Source of the DNA: Methylovulum sp. | GTDB lineage: Bacteria > Pseudomonadota > Gammaproteobacteria > Methylococcales > Methylomonadaceae | Reading direction: 5' to 3' | Length of the DNA stretch: 64,000 nt | Assembly (NCBI GenBank): GCA_030653435.1 | Contig: JAURZI010000035.1 | Location: 62,001-126,000, forward strand | Shown here: one piece after another, positions 8,123 through 16,491 of the stretch | How positions within the stretch are numbered: the stretch's first letter is position 1 | How the letters are laid out: each line of letters starts with the position of its first letter | Notes under the pieces: model-generated | What the model saw: the letters and a program-made list of their open reading frames with translations, nothing else | The model's database searches: none | What the model was told of the DNA's origin: nothing | Position numbers and translations under genes: made by a program

Positions 8123-8614
8123 ATGAGAACGACATTTGCATTATTGGCTATGGCAATATCCGTTGCCCTGGCATCCACGGCGTTTGCCGGGGTTATCAAA
8201 CCGTTGCATACCTGCGCTTCGGGAACCTTCAGTTTCCCGTCACCTAACACATCCTCCACACACACGGCGGATTGTCCGGCCGGGACGACCTATTTTGAGG
8301 CGCAAGTCAGGGACAGGGCGCCCAACAATGCCAGTACGGTATTAAACATCCAAGTTATTAAGAGCCCGACTAACGGCCCTGTCAGGGCGGATGCCACGGA
8401 TGGCGATGGTAGCACCAGCCTATGCACATTGACGGGGTTTAGTGGCTATTCACGCGTTAGCGGCGGTTCCGGCACGTATACGGTACAAATCACTAAGACC
8501 GGAGGGACTGACTCTGAAGATTATGATGTGAGCCACCACTGTATCAAGGTTGAGTCCAATGGAACCTTGACCGACATGAACGGCAGCCTTTCGACACCGC
8601 CGGTGCAACAGTAA
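8123..8614 (+). CDS. Secreted protein with IKPLH mature N-terminus, paralogue 1
   Basis: 163 residues from ATG 8123, chosen for the AGGAG at 8110-8114; an earlier in-frame start at 8078 lacks one. A clear signal peptide ends ALASTAFA, and the mature protein starts GVIKPLHTC. The mature part holds four cysteines (HTC, ADC, SLC, HHC), enough for two disulfides, and a Ser/Thr/Gly-rich beta-type sequence. It shares the AG-x-IKPLH start and the late CIKV block with the next two genes but is otherwise diverged. I do not recognise the family. It is likely periplasmic or released. Confidence 0.7.
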   Translation: MRTTFALLAMAISVALASTAFAGVIKPLHTCASGTFSFPSPNTSSTHTADCPAGTTYFEAQVRDRAPNNASTVLNIQVIKSPTNGPVRADATDGDGSTSLCTLTGFSGYSRVSGGSGTYTVQITKTGGTDSEDYDVSHHCIKVESNGTLTDMNGSLSTPPVQQ

Positions 8615-8632
8615 CCATTTTTTTGTATCAAA

Positions 8633-8652
8633 TGCCGTTTATAGGAACGGCA
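8633..8652 (+). promoter_or_regulatory. Leader hairpin before second IKPLH gene
   Basis: TGCCGTT (8633-8639) and AACGGCA (8646-8652) form a perfect 7-bp stem with a 6-nt loop, six bases before AGGAG (8659-8663). It may act on translation or mRNA stability, or terminate transcription from the gene before. Confidence 0.45.
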
Positions 8653-8671
8653 CTATTTAGGAGTTTGGATT

Positions 8672-9187
8672 ATGTGCATTAAATTATCAATTTTTGCCGT
8701 CTCTTTGACAGCGCTTATGGCTGCTTCAGCGTATGCCGGGGATATTAAGCCTTTACATGGTGTTGCGGGCAGCCTTGGGAATGGTGAAGATGCCACTGAT
8801 ATCATCAGGTTTAGCTGTGGGACGCTGGAAGGCGTGACGGTAGACCATGCTTTTGCCACCATCCAGGATCTGGATCCAGTGCAAAAGCCGGAGTTAAACA
8901 TAAAGATTGCGGCCTGGACGGGCAGCCATTGCGGTTCGTTTTCCACCGCAGAACCCGATACTGTCGATGACGATGGCTTGGCCGGTGCTGAAGTGGAAGT
9001 TGGCATGCCGGCCGTGGGCGGCCAGTTTTGCTTAAAAGTGTTTAAAAAGCCCGGTCGGCAAAACGGCGCCACGGGACATAAAACGGCTTATGGCGCGGAA
9101 AACTATGAAATCGACACGGGCTGCGGGCAAGAAGGCCTTGAAGAGCATGCCGAGCCGATTTTTGACGCTTATATCAAAAACCAATAA
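8672..9187 (+). CDS. Secreted protein with IKPLH mature N-terminus, paralogue 2
   Basis: 171 residues, ATG 8672 with AGGAG at 8659-8663. The signal peptide ends AASAYA and the mature chain begins GDIKPLHGVAGSLG. Four mature cysteines (FSC, SHC, QFC, TGC) are spaced as in paralogue 3. Shared blocks with paralogue 3 are VDHA, IQDLDPV, VDDDG, QNGATG, GAENYE and a C-terminal YIKNQ. The pair arose by tandem duplication that included the downstream spacer. Family and function are unknown; the disulfide-ready, acidic, exported form suggests an extracytoplasmic binding or structural protein. Confidence 0.75.
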   Translation: MCIKLSIFAVSLTALMAASAYAGDIKPLHGVAGSLGNGEDATDIIRFSCGTLEGVTVDHAFATIQDLDPVQKPELNIKIAAWTGSHCGSFSTAEPDTVDDDGLAGAEVEVGMPAVGGQFCLKVFKKPGRQNGATGHKTAYGAENYEIDTGCGQEGLEEHAEPIFDAYIKNQ

Positions 9188-9287
9188 GCCATAGTCTGGC
9201 TCGCGGTTGTTTGTCCGTCCTGGCGTCCATCGGGGCGGGCGGCATCGTTCCGGGGTAATCCCGCACGGGTTATTTTTATATCAAAAT

Positions 9288-9305
9288 GCCGCTAATGTCG
9301 GCGGC
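9288..9305 (+). promoter_or_regulatory. Leader hairpin before third IKPLH gene
   Basis: GCCGC (9288-9292) pairs with GCGGC (9301-9305), eight bases before AGGAG (9314-9318). The flanks (TATCAAAATGCC and ATTATTTAGGAG) match those of paralogue 2, so the leader was duplicated with the gene. Confidence 0.4.
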
Positions 9306-9326
9306 GATTATTTAGGAGCTTTTACT

Positions 9327-9839
9327 ATGAAAATCAAATTAGCCGCACTGGCGGCATTTTTATCGGCGCTCATCGCTACTGCCGCTGTTGCTGGAGATAT
9401 TAAGCCCTTACACGGTGGCATTGCGGGCAGTCTTGGCGCCAACCCGCTGGCCGAGGATATTGTCCTGTATACCTGTGGCAAGCTGCCAGGTTTGACTATC
9501 GACCATGCGGCGGCAGCTATCCAAGATCTGGATCCTGTCGCAAAACCGCGATTGACTGTGCGGATAGCCAAATGGAGTGGGAGTGTTTGCGGTGTATTTG
9601 CAGCCGCCGCAGGCGACCCCGTTGATGATGACGGGATTCCTGGCGCTGAAGCGGTAAAACCCTTACTGGGCGGTAATTATTGCATCAAGATAAACAAAAC
9701 GGCGGCTAAACAAAACGGAGCGACAGGCCCTAAGTCCGCGAACGGGGCGGAAAATTATGAGTTGGACACGCATTGCCTACAACAAGGCGTTGAAGAGCAT
9801 GCCGCCTCCACCTTTGTCCGTTATATCAAAAATCAATAA
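9327..9839 (+). CDS. Secreted protein with IKPLH mature N-terminus, paralogue 3
   Basis: 170 residues from ATG 9327, after AGGAG at 9314-9318; the longer frame from 9207 has no ribosome binding site and runs through the duplicated spacer. The signal peptide ends TAAVA and the mature chain starts GDIKPLHGGIAGSLG. Four cysteines (YTC, SVC, NYC, THC) and the blocks IQDLDPV, VDDDG, QNGATG, GAENYE and YIKNQ align with paralogue 2 along the whole length. The downstream spacer (9840-9893) resembles the spacer after paralogue 2 (9188-9240). Function unknown. The large outer-membrane protein gene follows and may be its partner. Confidence 0.75.
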   Translation: MKIKLAALAAFLSALIATAAVAGDIKPLHGGIAGSLGANPLAEDIVLYTCGKLPGLTIDHAAAAIQDLDPVAKPRLTVRIAKWSGSVCGVFAAAAGDPVDDDGIPGAEAVKPLLGGNYCIKINKTAAKQNGATGPKSANGAENYELDTHCLQQGVEEHAASTFVRYIKNQ

Positions 9840-9860
9840 ACATTATTGGCTAGCGTTGCT

Positions 9861-9890
9861 TGTCCGCCCTGGCGCCCACCGGTGCGGACA
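9861..9890 (+). terminator. Hairpin in the spacer after paralogue 3
   Basis: TGTCCGC (9861-9867) pairs with GCGGACA (9884-9890), with further GC-rich sequence inside. There is no T-run. Related sequence follows paralogue 2 at about 9208-9240, so it belongs to the duplicated unit. Confidence 0.35.
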
Positions 9891-9962
9891 GACGGTGGAG
9901 GGGAGATTATTTTTTGCAGGTTACCTGGCGCACAACCAACAATACTTGAAGCGTAGCCGTCC

Positions 9963-12764
9963 ATGAAATTGATTAAGCCTTACTACCTGTGCCTATTGCC
10001 CATTATCGGTAATTTTCGCTCCCGGCATCCCGCCAAGCTGGCTTTAACTCATGATAGCCCGGCATGTATTGTCAATTCCCCACTCGCCGCTTTAACTGCC
10101 GCGGCCCTGGTCTTGCCCGGCTTGTTGCCGAATTTTGCAGAAGCAGCCCAGGAAGACGGCGTGGATTTCCAGTATAGCCACTACCAGGAAGGCAAGCGGG
10201 ATATCTATGGCATGGTGAACCATGACCATTCGTTTTTAACGCCCACTATTGCGTCGAAATTACCGCAAAACCTTAAGCCTATTGAAGTAGACAGTGTGCA
10301 TGGCAGCGGGCGCGTCAGCCTGACTGAGTGCGTTAAGTTCGCTTTCAATTACACGCAAGACACCTGGTCCGGCGCAACGCCGATAGGTACTGCACCCGTT
10401 GTTAGCGGGGTCAACCGCCCCACAGGCAGCGTTGACAAATCCTTTGCTATCACCCAAATCACCGGCGCATCGCCGATCATAGGCCAGGGCGCGGGAATGT
10501 CATCCATTTTTACCAATAATAATCAAAGCCGTATTTATCAATATGTTTATGATTCAGTCACTAAAAAATATGTGCCCGGCGATATGAATAACCAGTTGGT
10601 CCATGTCCTGTCCTATGCCTCGCCGGAAACGCGCAAGCAAGGCGATTTTAAACTGGGATATGAGTGGGACGAAGCGGTGCTGGATGCGGGTGGCGGCATT
10701 TCGATAGAAAACGATTACGAATCCCGTTTTGGTAACTTGGGCGGACGGCTGGACTTTAACCAAAAACAAACCACCGTCAATTGGGGGCTCAGTTACACCA
10801 ACAGCGACACTTTCGCGACCCTGGATCCCGATGCTTTGCCTTTTATCGATACCAGTTTATACGATAATTCTTCGCTTAAGTTGGTAAGAATCAATCAATT
10901 TAACGAAGAGGTATACCGGGAAGTCCCTAAGCAAAGCCAGGCCCCGGCAGGGGAGGTCGATAGCACCTACCCGTTGCTAGGGCCTACGGGCAGAACCCGC
11001 AGCTCATCGATATTGCACGGCAACCGTCAAGACTGGGGCAGTCAGTTAGGGCTGACCCAGGTCCTGAACAAAAACGCTCTGCTGGCACTTGACCTAGGCT
11101 ATACCCGCAGCACCGGTTATCAGGCCAATCCTTATAAAGTCGTTTTTGTCTACAGCCTGCCCGCCAAAATGGATGCCGATACGCTTTATGCAGTAAAAGG
11201 CACGGCATTTCTCGAAACCCGTCCGGCTGAACGCAACCAGCTGAACTGGCACATAGGCTATGACCACTACCTGGAACCTATAGAGGCCGCCCTGCATTTC
11301 GACTACCATTTTGCCCATGACGACTGGGGCATTAATGCCCATACCTTTGAAGCCGATTGGGTGCAGCCATTAGGCGCGGACTGGGCGGTCACACCCCGCA
11401 TTCGCTACTATTCCCAGTCAAAAGCGCATTTTTACACGACTGGCGTATTCACCGGAGAAAAATTCGATAGCGTCAATTTCCCAAAATATTATTCCAGCGA
11501 CCAGCGCCTGTCAGGTTTCGGCGCCTTAAGCGGCGGGGTCACCGTCAGCAAACAATTTGCCAAAGGCATCAGCCTGGAAACCGGTTTTGAGTATTACACC
11601 CACCAAGGCGGTTTAAAGCTGGGCGGGGGCGGCGAGCAGGCTTTTGCCGATTATGATTTTTGGGTCGCCAATGCCGCGCTCAAGATTAATCTGGACGCGT
11701 TGAACGCTGGCGGCGGCGGTCATGACGGACATACGCGGCATCCCCATCATAGCAATGCCCCGGCAGGGATAATGTTCGACCATGTTTTGCCCAAGTCCGG
11801 TTTCATGGTGGCTTACCGCTATTTGCGTAGCGAACAGGCAGGTGCCCTGCTATTCGGTGACCAGCCAGTGGGCATAGACAGGGCGCGTGCAAAGGGTTGC
11901 GGACACAAGCCTTGTGCAGTCACGCCCGATTTTATGGCGATGAACATGCACATGCTGGATTTGATGGCGGCGCCCACCGATAGGCTGACCTTAATGCTGA
12001 TGCCGCAGTGGATGGATATGGACATGACGATGACGGCTAACCCGAATGCGCGGCTTACCGGCGGCCATAGCGGCCATAGTTCAGCACACGGCCACCAAAC
12101 CGGCGGCCTCGGTGATCTGGGCCTATATGCCTTGTTTAAAGTCTTGGACCAGTCGAACCATAGCCTCATCTTAAGCTTAGGTGGCACTGCGCCCACCGGC
12201 GCTGTCGATATTACTCTACGCAAAACCGGCACGACCCCCGTCGATAACCAACCCCTGCATTACGGCATGCAGCTAGGCAGCGGCACCTGGGATTTCAAGC
12301 CCAGCCTGACCTATGCCGGGGAGGCGGGGCCATTCGTTTGGGGTGCACAAGTGACCGGTACGTTACGCCTGGAAGGACGCAATGAGTCAGGCTTTGCCTT
12401 TGGCGATATTATTCAGGGCAGTATGTGGGGCGGTTACCACTGGACGAATTGGCTGGCAAGCACCGTGCGCGGCGTTTATACGGGGCAGGACCGGATTCAC
12501 GGCGCTTATCCGCCCAGCACAGCGGTAGACCCTACCACGGGGCGACGTTTTGTCCCGCAACACGTCGGCCCCTTCGACTTCCCTGACAATTACGGCGGCC
12601 AGTTTGTCGATTTAGGCTTAGGGCTAAACGTTACCATCCCAGACGGTGCATGGGTCGGCAACAGCCTTAAGTTTGAATGGCTGCAACCCGTCCACACCGA
12701 CTACAACGGCTACCAGCTCGATCGTGACGGGGGGTTGTCGTTTACCTGGAGCGCGGGCTTTTAA
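9963..12764 (+). CDS. Large outer-membrane beta-barrel protein: DUF3570-like domain fused to a second transporter-like barrel
   Basis: 933 residues. A hydrophobic stretch at about 38-60 (LAALTAAALVLPGLLPNFAEAA) is the likely signal, preceded by an unusually long N-terminal region. Residues about 65-580 read as a DUF3570 protein (VDFQYSHYQEGKRDIYG, VDSVHGSGRVSLTECVKFAFNYTQDTWSGATP). After a His/Gly linker (GGGGHDGHTRHPHHSN) a second barrel begins (FMVAYRYLRSE..) that resembles the phenol-degradation/MetA-type transporter family. It has a Met-rich strand (MAMNMHMLDLM, MPQWMDMDMTM) and a His-rich loop (GGHSGHSSAHGH). Both halves end in alternating barrel strands and the chain ends in Phe. The His/Met clusters suggest metal, perhaps copper, binding; this is inference. 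A DUF4266-like lipoprotein follows, the usual DUF3570 neighbour. Confidence 0.7.
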   Translation: MKLIKPYYLCLLPIIGNFRSRHPAKLALTHDSPACIVNSPLAALTAAALVLPGLLPNFAEAAQEDGVDFQYSHYQEGKRDIYGMVNHDHSFLTPTIASKLPQNLKPIEVDSVHGSGRVSLTECVKFAFNYTQDTWSGATPIGTAPVVSGVNRPTGSVDKSFAITQITGASPIIGQGAGMSSIFTNNNQSRIYQYVYDSVTKKYVPGDMNNQLVHVLSYASPETRKQGDFKLGYEWDEAVLDAGGGISIENDYESRFGNLGGRLDFNQKQTTVNWGLSYTNSDTFATLDPDALPFIDTSLYDNSSLKLVRINQFNEEVYREVPKQSQAPAGEVDSTYPLLGPTGRTRSSSILHGNRQDWGSQLGLTQVLNKNALLALDLGYTRSTGYQANPYKVVFVYSLPAKMDADTLYAVKGTAFLETRPAERNQLNWHIGYDHYLEPIEAALHFDYHFAHDDWGINAHTFEADWVQPLGADWAVTPRIRYYSQSKAHFYTTGVFTGEKFDSVNFPKYYSSDQRLSGFGALSGGVTVSKQFAKGISLETGFEYYTHQGGLKLGGGGEQAFADYDFWVANAALKINLDALNAGGGGHDGHTRHPHHSNAPAGIMFDHVLPKSGFMVAYRYLRSEQAGALLFGDQPVGIDRARAKGCGHKPCAVTPDFMAMNMHMLDLMAAPTDRLTLMLMPQWMDMDMTMTANPNARLTGGHSGHSSAHGHQTGGLGDLGLYALFKVLDQSNHSLILSLGGTAPTGAVDITLRKTGTTPVDNQPLHYGMQLGSGTWDFKPSLTYAGEAGPFVWGAQVTGTLRLEGRNESGFAFGDIIQGSMWGGYHWTNWLASTVRGVYTGQDRIHGAYPPSTAVDPTTGRRFVPQHVGPFDFPDNYGGQFVDLGLGLNVTIPDGAWVGNSLKFEWLQPVHTDYNGYQLDRDGGLSFTWSAGF

Positions 12765-12789
12765 CCGGAATCCCAATGAGCGGGGCACT

Positions 12790-13014
12790 ATGGCTATGTT
12801 CAGACTAAAACCTATTGTAACTTTGTTGGCGCTGTCCTTATGCCTTGCGGCCTGCACCCCGGTGCAACCCTGGGAGCGCGGCCATCTGGCTAAGCCGCAG
12901 ATGGCCTTAGACCCTTATCCCTTGCAAAGCATGTTGCGGGCCCATAACTACGGTAGCCGGGAGGCGTTGTCAGGCGGCAATGCGGCACAGGGGGGCGGTT
13001 GTGGGTGTTATTAA
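12790..13014 (+). CDS. DUF4266-like small lipoprotein
   Basis: 74 residues, ATG 12790, 25 bp after the outer-membrane protein gene. A lipoprotein signal ends LCLAAC with the lipidated Cys at 22. The mature part, PVQPWERGHLAKPQMALD, then SREALSGGNAAQGGGCGCY, matches the DUF4266 pattern of a WERG-LAKP-M start and a Gly-rich end with a CGC tail. The family usually accompanies DUF3570 proteins, often with thioredoxin-like and ApbE-like genes, which are absent here. It is probably anchored in the outer membrane as an accessory of the preceding barrel. Confidence 0.75.
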   Translation: MAMFRLKPIVTLLALSLCLAACTPVQPWERGHLAKPQMALDPYPLQSMLRAHNYGSREALSGGNAAQGGGCGCY

Positions 13015-13051
13015 GTGGGACAGGCAAAAGGCCGTCATAACAGGTGCAAAT

Positions 13052-13190
13052 TTACTCCCATCTGATCGAGTAAATGTCTAAGTATTGAAAACCGGCAACG
13101 CCTACCGTCACACGAATCGTAGGGCGCGCCGCGCGCGCCTTTTCCGGTACCAAAAAAATTCAACGCTTTTTGACTCAATTGGGAGTAAGA
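13052..13190 (+). repeat. Repeat copy A (MITE-like), upstream of subtilase
   Basis: 13052-13151 is about 90 percent identical to the reverse complement of 14941-15039. The left end reads TTACTCCCATCTGATCGAG, and a second inverted version (CTCAATTGGGAGTAAG) lies at about 13174-13190, so copy A has terminal inverted repeats, about 140 bp in all. A GC-rich core (GGGCGCGCC then GCGCGCGCC) sits at 13122-13139 and recurs at 34291-34308. Confidence 0.7.
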
Positions 13191-13330
13191 GGGATTCCAG
13201 GTTATGCCTGTCAATAAGGCATAGCCCGGTTTTCAGCGGATACGGATACTAGCGTAGTGGTGTGAATAAGTTCATATGAAAAAACTGTAATCTCCCTGAA
13301 GAAGGGGTCTTAGATCAGCAAGGATAATTG

Positions 13331-14749
13331 ATGAAAGCAGATTTAATTAAAGTCTTTATTTTGGTCCTTACGACAGGGCAAGAATTCTCACCTCATTGGG
13401 CAATAGCCGCCCAAAATGTCGATTATCCCCTCGCCAAGGAGGTTCGCAATGATGCCCGCTTTGTTGCCAACCAACTGATAATACAATATAAGCCGCGCTT
13501 TAATGTTGCGAGTACCAGGCAACTACGCATCATTCCAGCGCAGACAGCGCGGATGCAAGTGCTGGTGAGCGGACTTAAACGCCACGACGGCAAGGGCGAC
13601 CTTGCGTTAGCAAGCCTTAGCTCTGGGGGCGGCACGCTTAAGCAAATGACCCGACTCATCCAACAAGTCCAAAAGGATCCCGACGTTGAGTTTGCCGAAC
13701 CTAACTGGAGACTTCATCATTTGGCTGGCCGCGCTACACCAGCTTTTCCCAACGATAAATATTATCAAAACGGGGACTTATGGGGGATGTACGGCGACAT
13801 GGGCGAGCCAGCAAATCCTTATGGCTCGCAAGCGGCGGAAGTCTGGGGAAACCGCGCCCAGCCCATTGATTGTAGCGATGTGTATATCGGTATCGTTGAC
13901 GAAGGGGTTATGTTTTCCCATCCTGACCTTAACGCGAGCGTTTGGCGTAATCCGTTCGATCCCCTGGACGGTATCGATAATGATGGCAATGGCTATGTGG
14001 ATGACCGTAACGGCTGGGATTTTTATCATGACGACAGGACGGTATACGATAGTCCTGCCGATATTCACGGCACCCATGTGGCAGGGATTATTGCCGCAGC
14101 AGGCAACAACGGTAAAGGCATTGCTGGTGTTTGCTGGAAAGCAAAGCTAATTGCCGCCAAGTTTATGGACTTCGATGGCGGCGATACGGTTAACGCCATT
14201 AAGGCTATCGATTATATTACCGACCTTAAGGCCCGGCATAAACTCAATATTGTCGCCACCAACAATTCTTGGGGCGGCGGCGGTTATTCAAAAAGCATGC
14301 GTGATGCCATTAAACGGGCGCAGATGGAAAATATTTTATTCGTTGCAGCCGCGGGAAACAGCGCCAACGATAACGACGCCCATCCGCTTTTTCCTGCCAG
14401 TTACGGCAATAGCGCTATTGTTGCCGTGGCGGCGTTGACATCGGTCGGGCGTATGGCGTATTTCTCCAATTTCGGCAAAACCACGGTGGATATCGCCGCG
14501 CCGGGTGACGGTATCCTTTCCACGGTTCCAGGCTTAACCGGGGAGCCAGCTTATGCTTTCGATTTTGGCACATCTATGGCAGCGCCCTTCGTGACCGGCG
14601 CTATTGCTTTGTATGCCCATCAGCATCCTGGCAGTAAAGCGGCTGCTATTAAAAAGGCTTTATTAACCGGTGCAGAACCGACGCCCGGTTTCGTGGGCAG
14701 CACGACGTCAGGCGGACGGCTTGATGTACCTGCTATGTTAATGCGTTAG
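13331..14749 (+). CDS. Exported subtilisin-family (S8) serine protease
   Basis: 472 residues from ATG 13331, with AGGA eight bases upstream. An N-terminal hydrophobic segment ends near WAIAA, then an inhibitor I9-like propeptide region (about 40-130: VANQLIIQYKP, DPDVEFAEPNW) precedes the catalytic domain. The triad is readable: Asp190 in GIVDEGV (family norm DSG/DTG), His246 in HGTHVAG, Ser415 in GTSMAAP; the oxyanion Asn is N343 in AAGNS. An acidic calcium-loop-like run (GIDNDGNGYVDDRNGWD) is also present. It should be secreted and self-processing. It follows the IKPLH and outer-membrane genes and is flanked by inverted repeats. Confidence 0.9.
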   Translation: MKADLIKVFILVLTTGQEFSPHWAIAAQNVDYPLAKEVRNDARFVANQLIIQYKPRFNVASTRQLRIIPAQTARMQVLVSGLKRHDGKGDLALASLSSGGGTLKQMTRLIQQVQKDPDVEFAEPNWRLHHLAGRATPAFPNDKYYQNGDLWGMYGDMGEPANPYGSQAAEVWGNRAQPIDCSDVYIGIVDEGVMFSHPDLNASVWRNPFDPLDGIDNDGNGYVDDRNGWDFYHDDRTVYDSPADIHGTHVAGIIAAAGNNGKGIAGVCWKAKLIAAKFMDFDGGDTVNAIKAIDYITDLKARHKLNIVATNNSWGGGGYSKSMRDAIKRAQMENILFVAAAGNSANDNDAHPLFPASYGNSAIVAVAALTSVGRMAYFSNFGKTTVDIAAPGDGILSTVPGLTGEPAYAFDFGTSMAAPFVTGAIALYAHQHPGSKAAAIKKALLTGAEPTPGFVGSTTSGGRLDVPAMLMR

Positions 14750-14940
14750 AAAATGTTTATGGGTAAATCACTGCTAACGTTTTGGAGTTGAGCGGCACGT
14801 CAACTGATTGGAAACGCCGACAAGATTCGCTTTAATCCAGTAGATAACTAAAGTCACGTAAAACGTGCCGTTCAAACGACGCGTTAGACCGGAATAGTCC
14901 GCAATGTCTGAAGGCTATAACGCCGGGGGCAAGGCGGTTC

Positions 14941-15039
14941 GGTACCGGAAAAGGCGCGCGCGGCACGCCCTACGTTTTGTATGACGGTAGGCGTTGCCGG
15001 TTTTAAAACTTAGACGTTTTCTCGATCAGATGGGAGTAA
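14941..15039 (-). repeat. Repeat copy B, inverted relative to copy A
   Basis: 99 bp that match copy A (13052-13151) in reverse orientation with about eight substitutions and one gap. Both share the ends TTACTCCCATCTGATCGAG and CCTTTTCCGGTACC. Unlike copy A it lacks the outer terminal inverted repeat. It lies in the 307-bp gap between the subtilase gene and the convergent permease gene, where I see no other gene. Confidence 0.7.
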
Positions 15040-15056
15040 TAACTCAAGCTTAGGTC

Positions 15057-16385
15057 TCATTCTTTGCTGCGTCTGGGGTCAAACGCCTCTTGTACGGTAT
15101 CGGCAAATAAATTGGCGGCCAGCACCAACGCAAACATAAATACAAAGGCGGCGGCTAACGACCACCAGACTACCGGCTCGCGCGCCATTTCCAGCCTTGC
15201 GCCGTTAATCATATTGCCCCAGCTGTATGTGGTCGGGTCGACGCCGATGTTGATGTAGGACAGCACGGCTTCCGCGAGAACCAGCGAGCTGAAATCCAGC
15301 ACCACGGAAATCAATACGATGTGCATGACATTCGGCAGGATATGGCGGATTAATATCGTGCCTTGTTTGACGCCTAGCGCGTGGGCCGCCTGCACATAGT
15401 CCATTTCCCGAAGTTTTAGCGTTTCCGCCCGCAGCAAGCGGCACAAGCCCGTCCAGCTGGTTACACCCAGGATCAGGCACAGGAACAGCAAACGCATATC
15501 GGCGCGGACGATGACGCTGGTAAAATCCTCTTCGTGGTTCGCCATATAGACTTGTACCATCAGGATGGAGGCGGCTATCAGCAATACGCTGGGAATGGAA
15601 TTGAGCGTGGTGTAGATGTACTGGATAATATCGTCCACCCAGCCCCGAAAAAAACCGGCGAGTATGCCGAACAGGATAGCCATAGGCAGCATGACCAAGG
15701 TTGTCAGAGTACCTATCACCAAGCCCGTGCGTATGCTTTTGATGGCTTGGTAAAACACGTCTTCGCCGACTTTGTCGGTGCCCAGTACATGGTAGTAGCC
15801 GGATAGATAACACAGCGTATAAGCGCTGCCGAACATCATGAAGACGGTAGCCAAAACAGCTTTAGTTGCCGGTTTAGGTAACCAGCGCTTTAGCTGAGCC
15901 AATAACGGCAATATGGCAAGCACAGCTAGCCCCGTCGCTTGTGCCAGGCCTATCGCCGTTTTTTGCAATATATCCGGGAAGTGTTGCCTGGCCGGATCGT
16001 CCAGATGCTTGCCGCCGAATGCCAGTCGCGGATATCCCCATTGCGTGGTCCCGTTTGCCAGCGTCATCATCTCTTTGCTGTAGAGGGTTGTCGCGAACGG
16101 CGCGGAATAGGTTTTTTCGCCATGTTCCCGCAACGGCTCGGCCCAGTCATCCAGCAGGCTGATAATCTCGTTGCCGTTATTGCCTGGGGGTTGGTAATGT
16201 ATCGAATCCAGTAGGCCGACCAGCATAAAAAACAGCAATACCACCAGCGACACCATGCCGGTTTTGCTGTGCCCTATGTGTTGCAACGGGCGTTTGATGT
16301 GTTCTTTGCCGCGCAGGTAAAACGCCAAACCAGTCAGGATAAGGCACAGCAGAAATATCAGCGCGTCAGTCCATAAAATGGTCAT
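15057..16385 (-). CDS. ABC transporter permease, oligopeptide OppC/YejE type
   Basis: 442 residues. An N-terminal transmembrane segment, a second helix at about 43-60, a long periplasmic-looking loop (about 65-150) and then five or more helices form a binding-protein-dependent permease. The ATPase-docking EAA-like loop reads QAAHALGVKQGTILIRHILPN near residue 340, and the end DTVQEAFDPRRSKE is typical of OppC-like subunits (usual end ADxLRDALDPR). It is longer than ordinary OppC (about 300 residues) because of the large first loop. No binding protein, second permease or ATPase gene adjoins it, so it is an orphan here or its partners lie elsewhere. Confidence 0.82.
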   Translation of the reverse strand: MTILWTDALIFLLCLILTGLAFYLRGKEHIKRPLQHIGHSKTGMVSLVVLLFFMLVGLLDSIHYQPPGNNGNEIISLLDDWAEPLREHGEKTYSAPFATTLYSKEMMTLANGTTQWGYPRLAFGGKHLDDPARQHFPDILQKTAIGLAQATGLAVLAILPLLAQLKRWLPKPATKAVLATVFMMFGSAYTLCYLSGYYHVLGTDKVGEDVFYQAIKSIRTGLVIGTLTTLVMLPMAILFGILAGFFRGWVDDIIQYIYTTLNSIPSVLLIAASILMVQVYMANHEEDFTSVIVRADMRLLFLCLILGVTSWTGLCRLLRAETLKLREMDYVQAAHALGVKQGTILIRHILPNVMHIVLISVVLDFSSLVLAEAVLSYINIGVDPTTYSWGNMINGARLEMAREPVVWWSLAAAFVFMFALVLAANLFADTVQEAFDPRRSKE

Positions 16386-16491
16386 GACGGCGACCTTACG
16401 TGATCTGCTTGGGTTAAGTGGTTCATGGCGTTTTCCGCTACAGGGTTGTCGGCAATAAACTTATAATTCTGCCTTGGCCAGTCAGGTTTCA

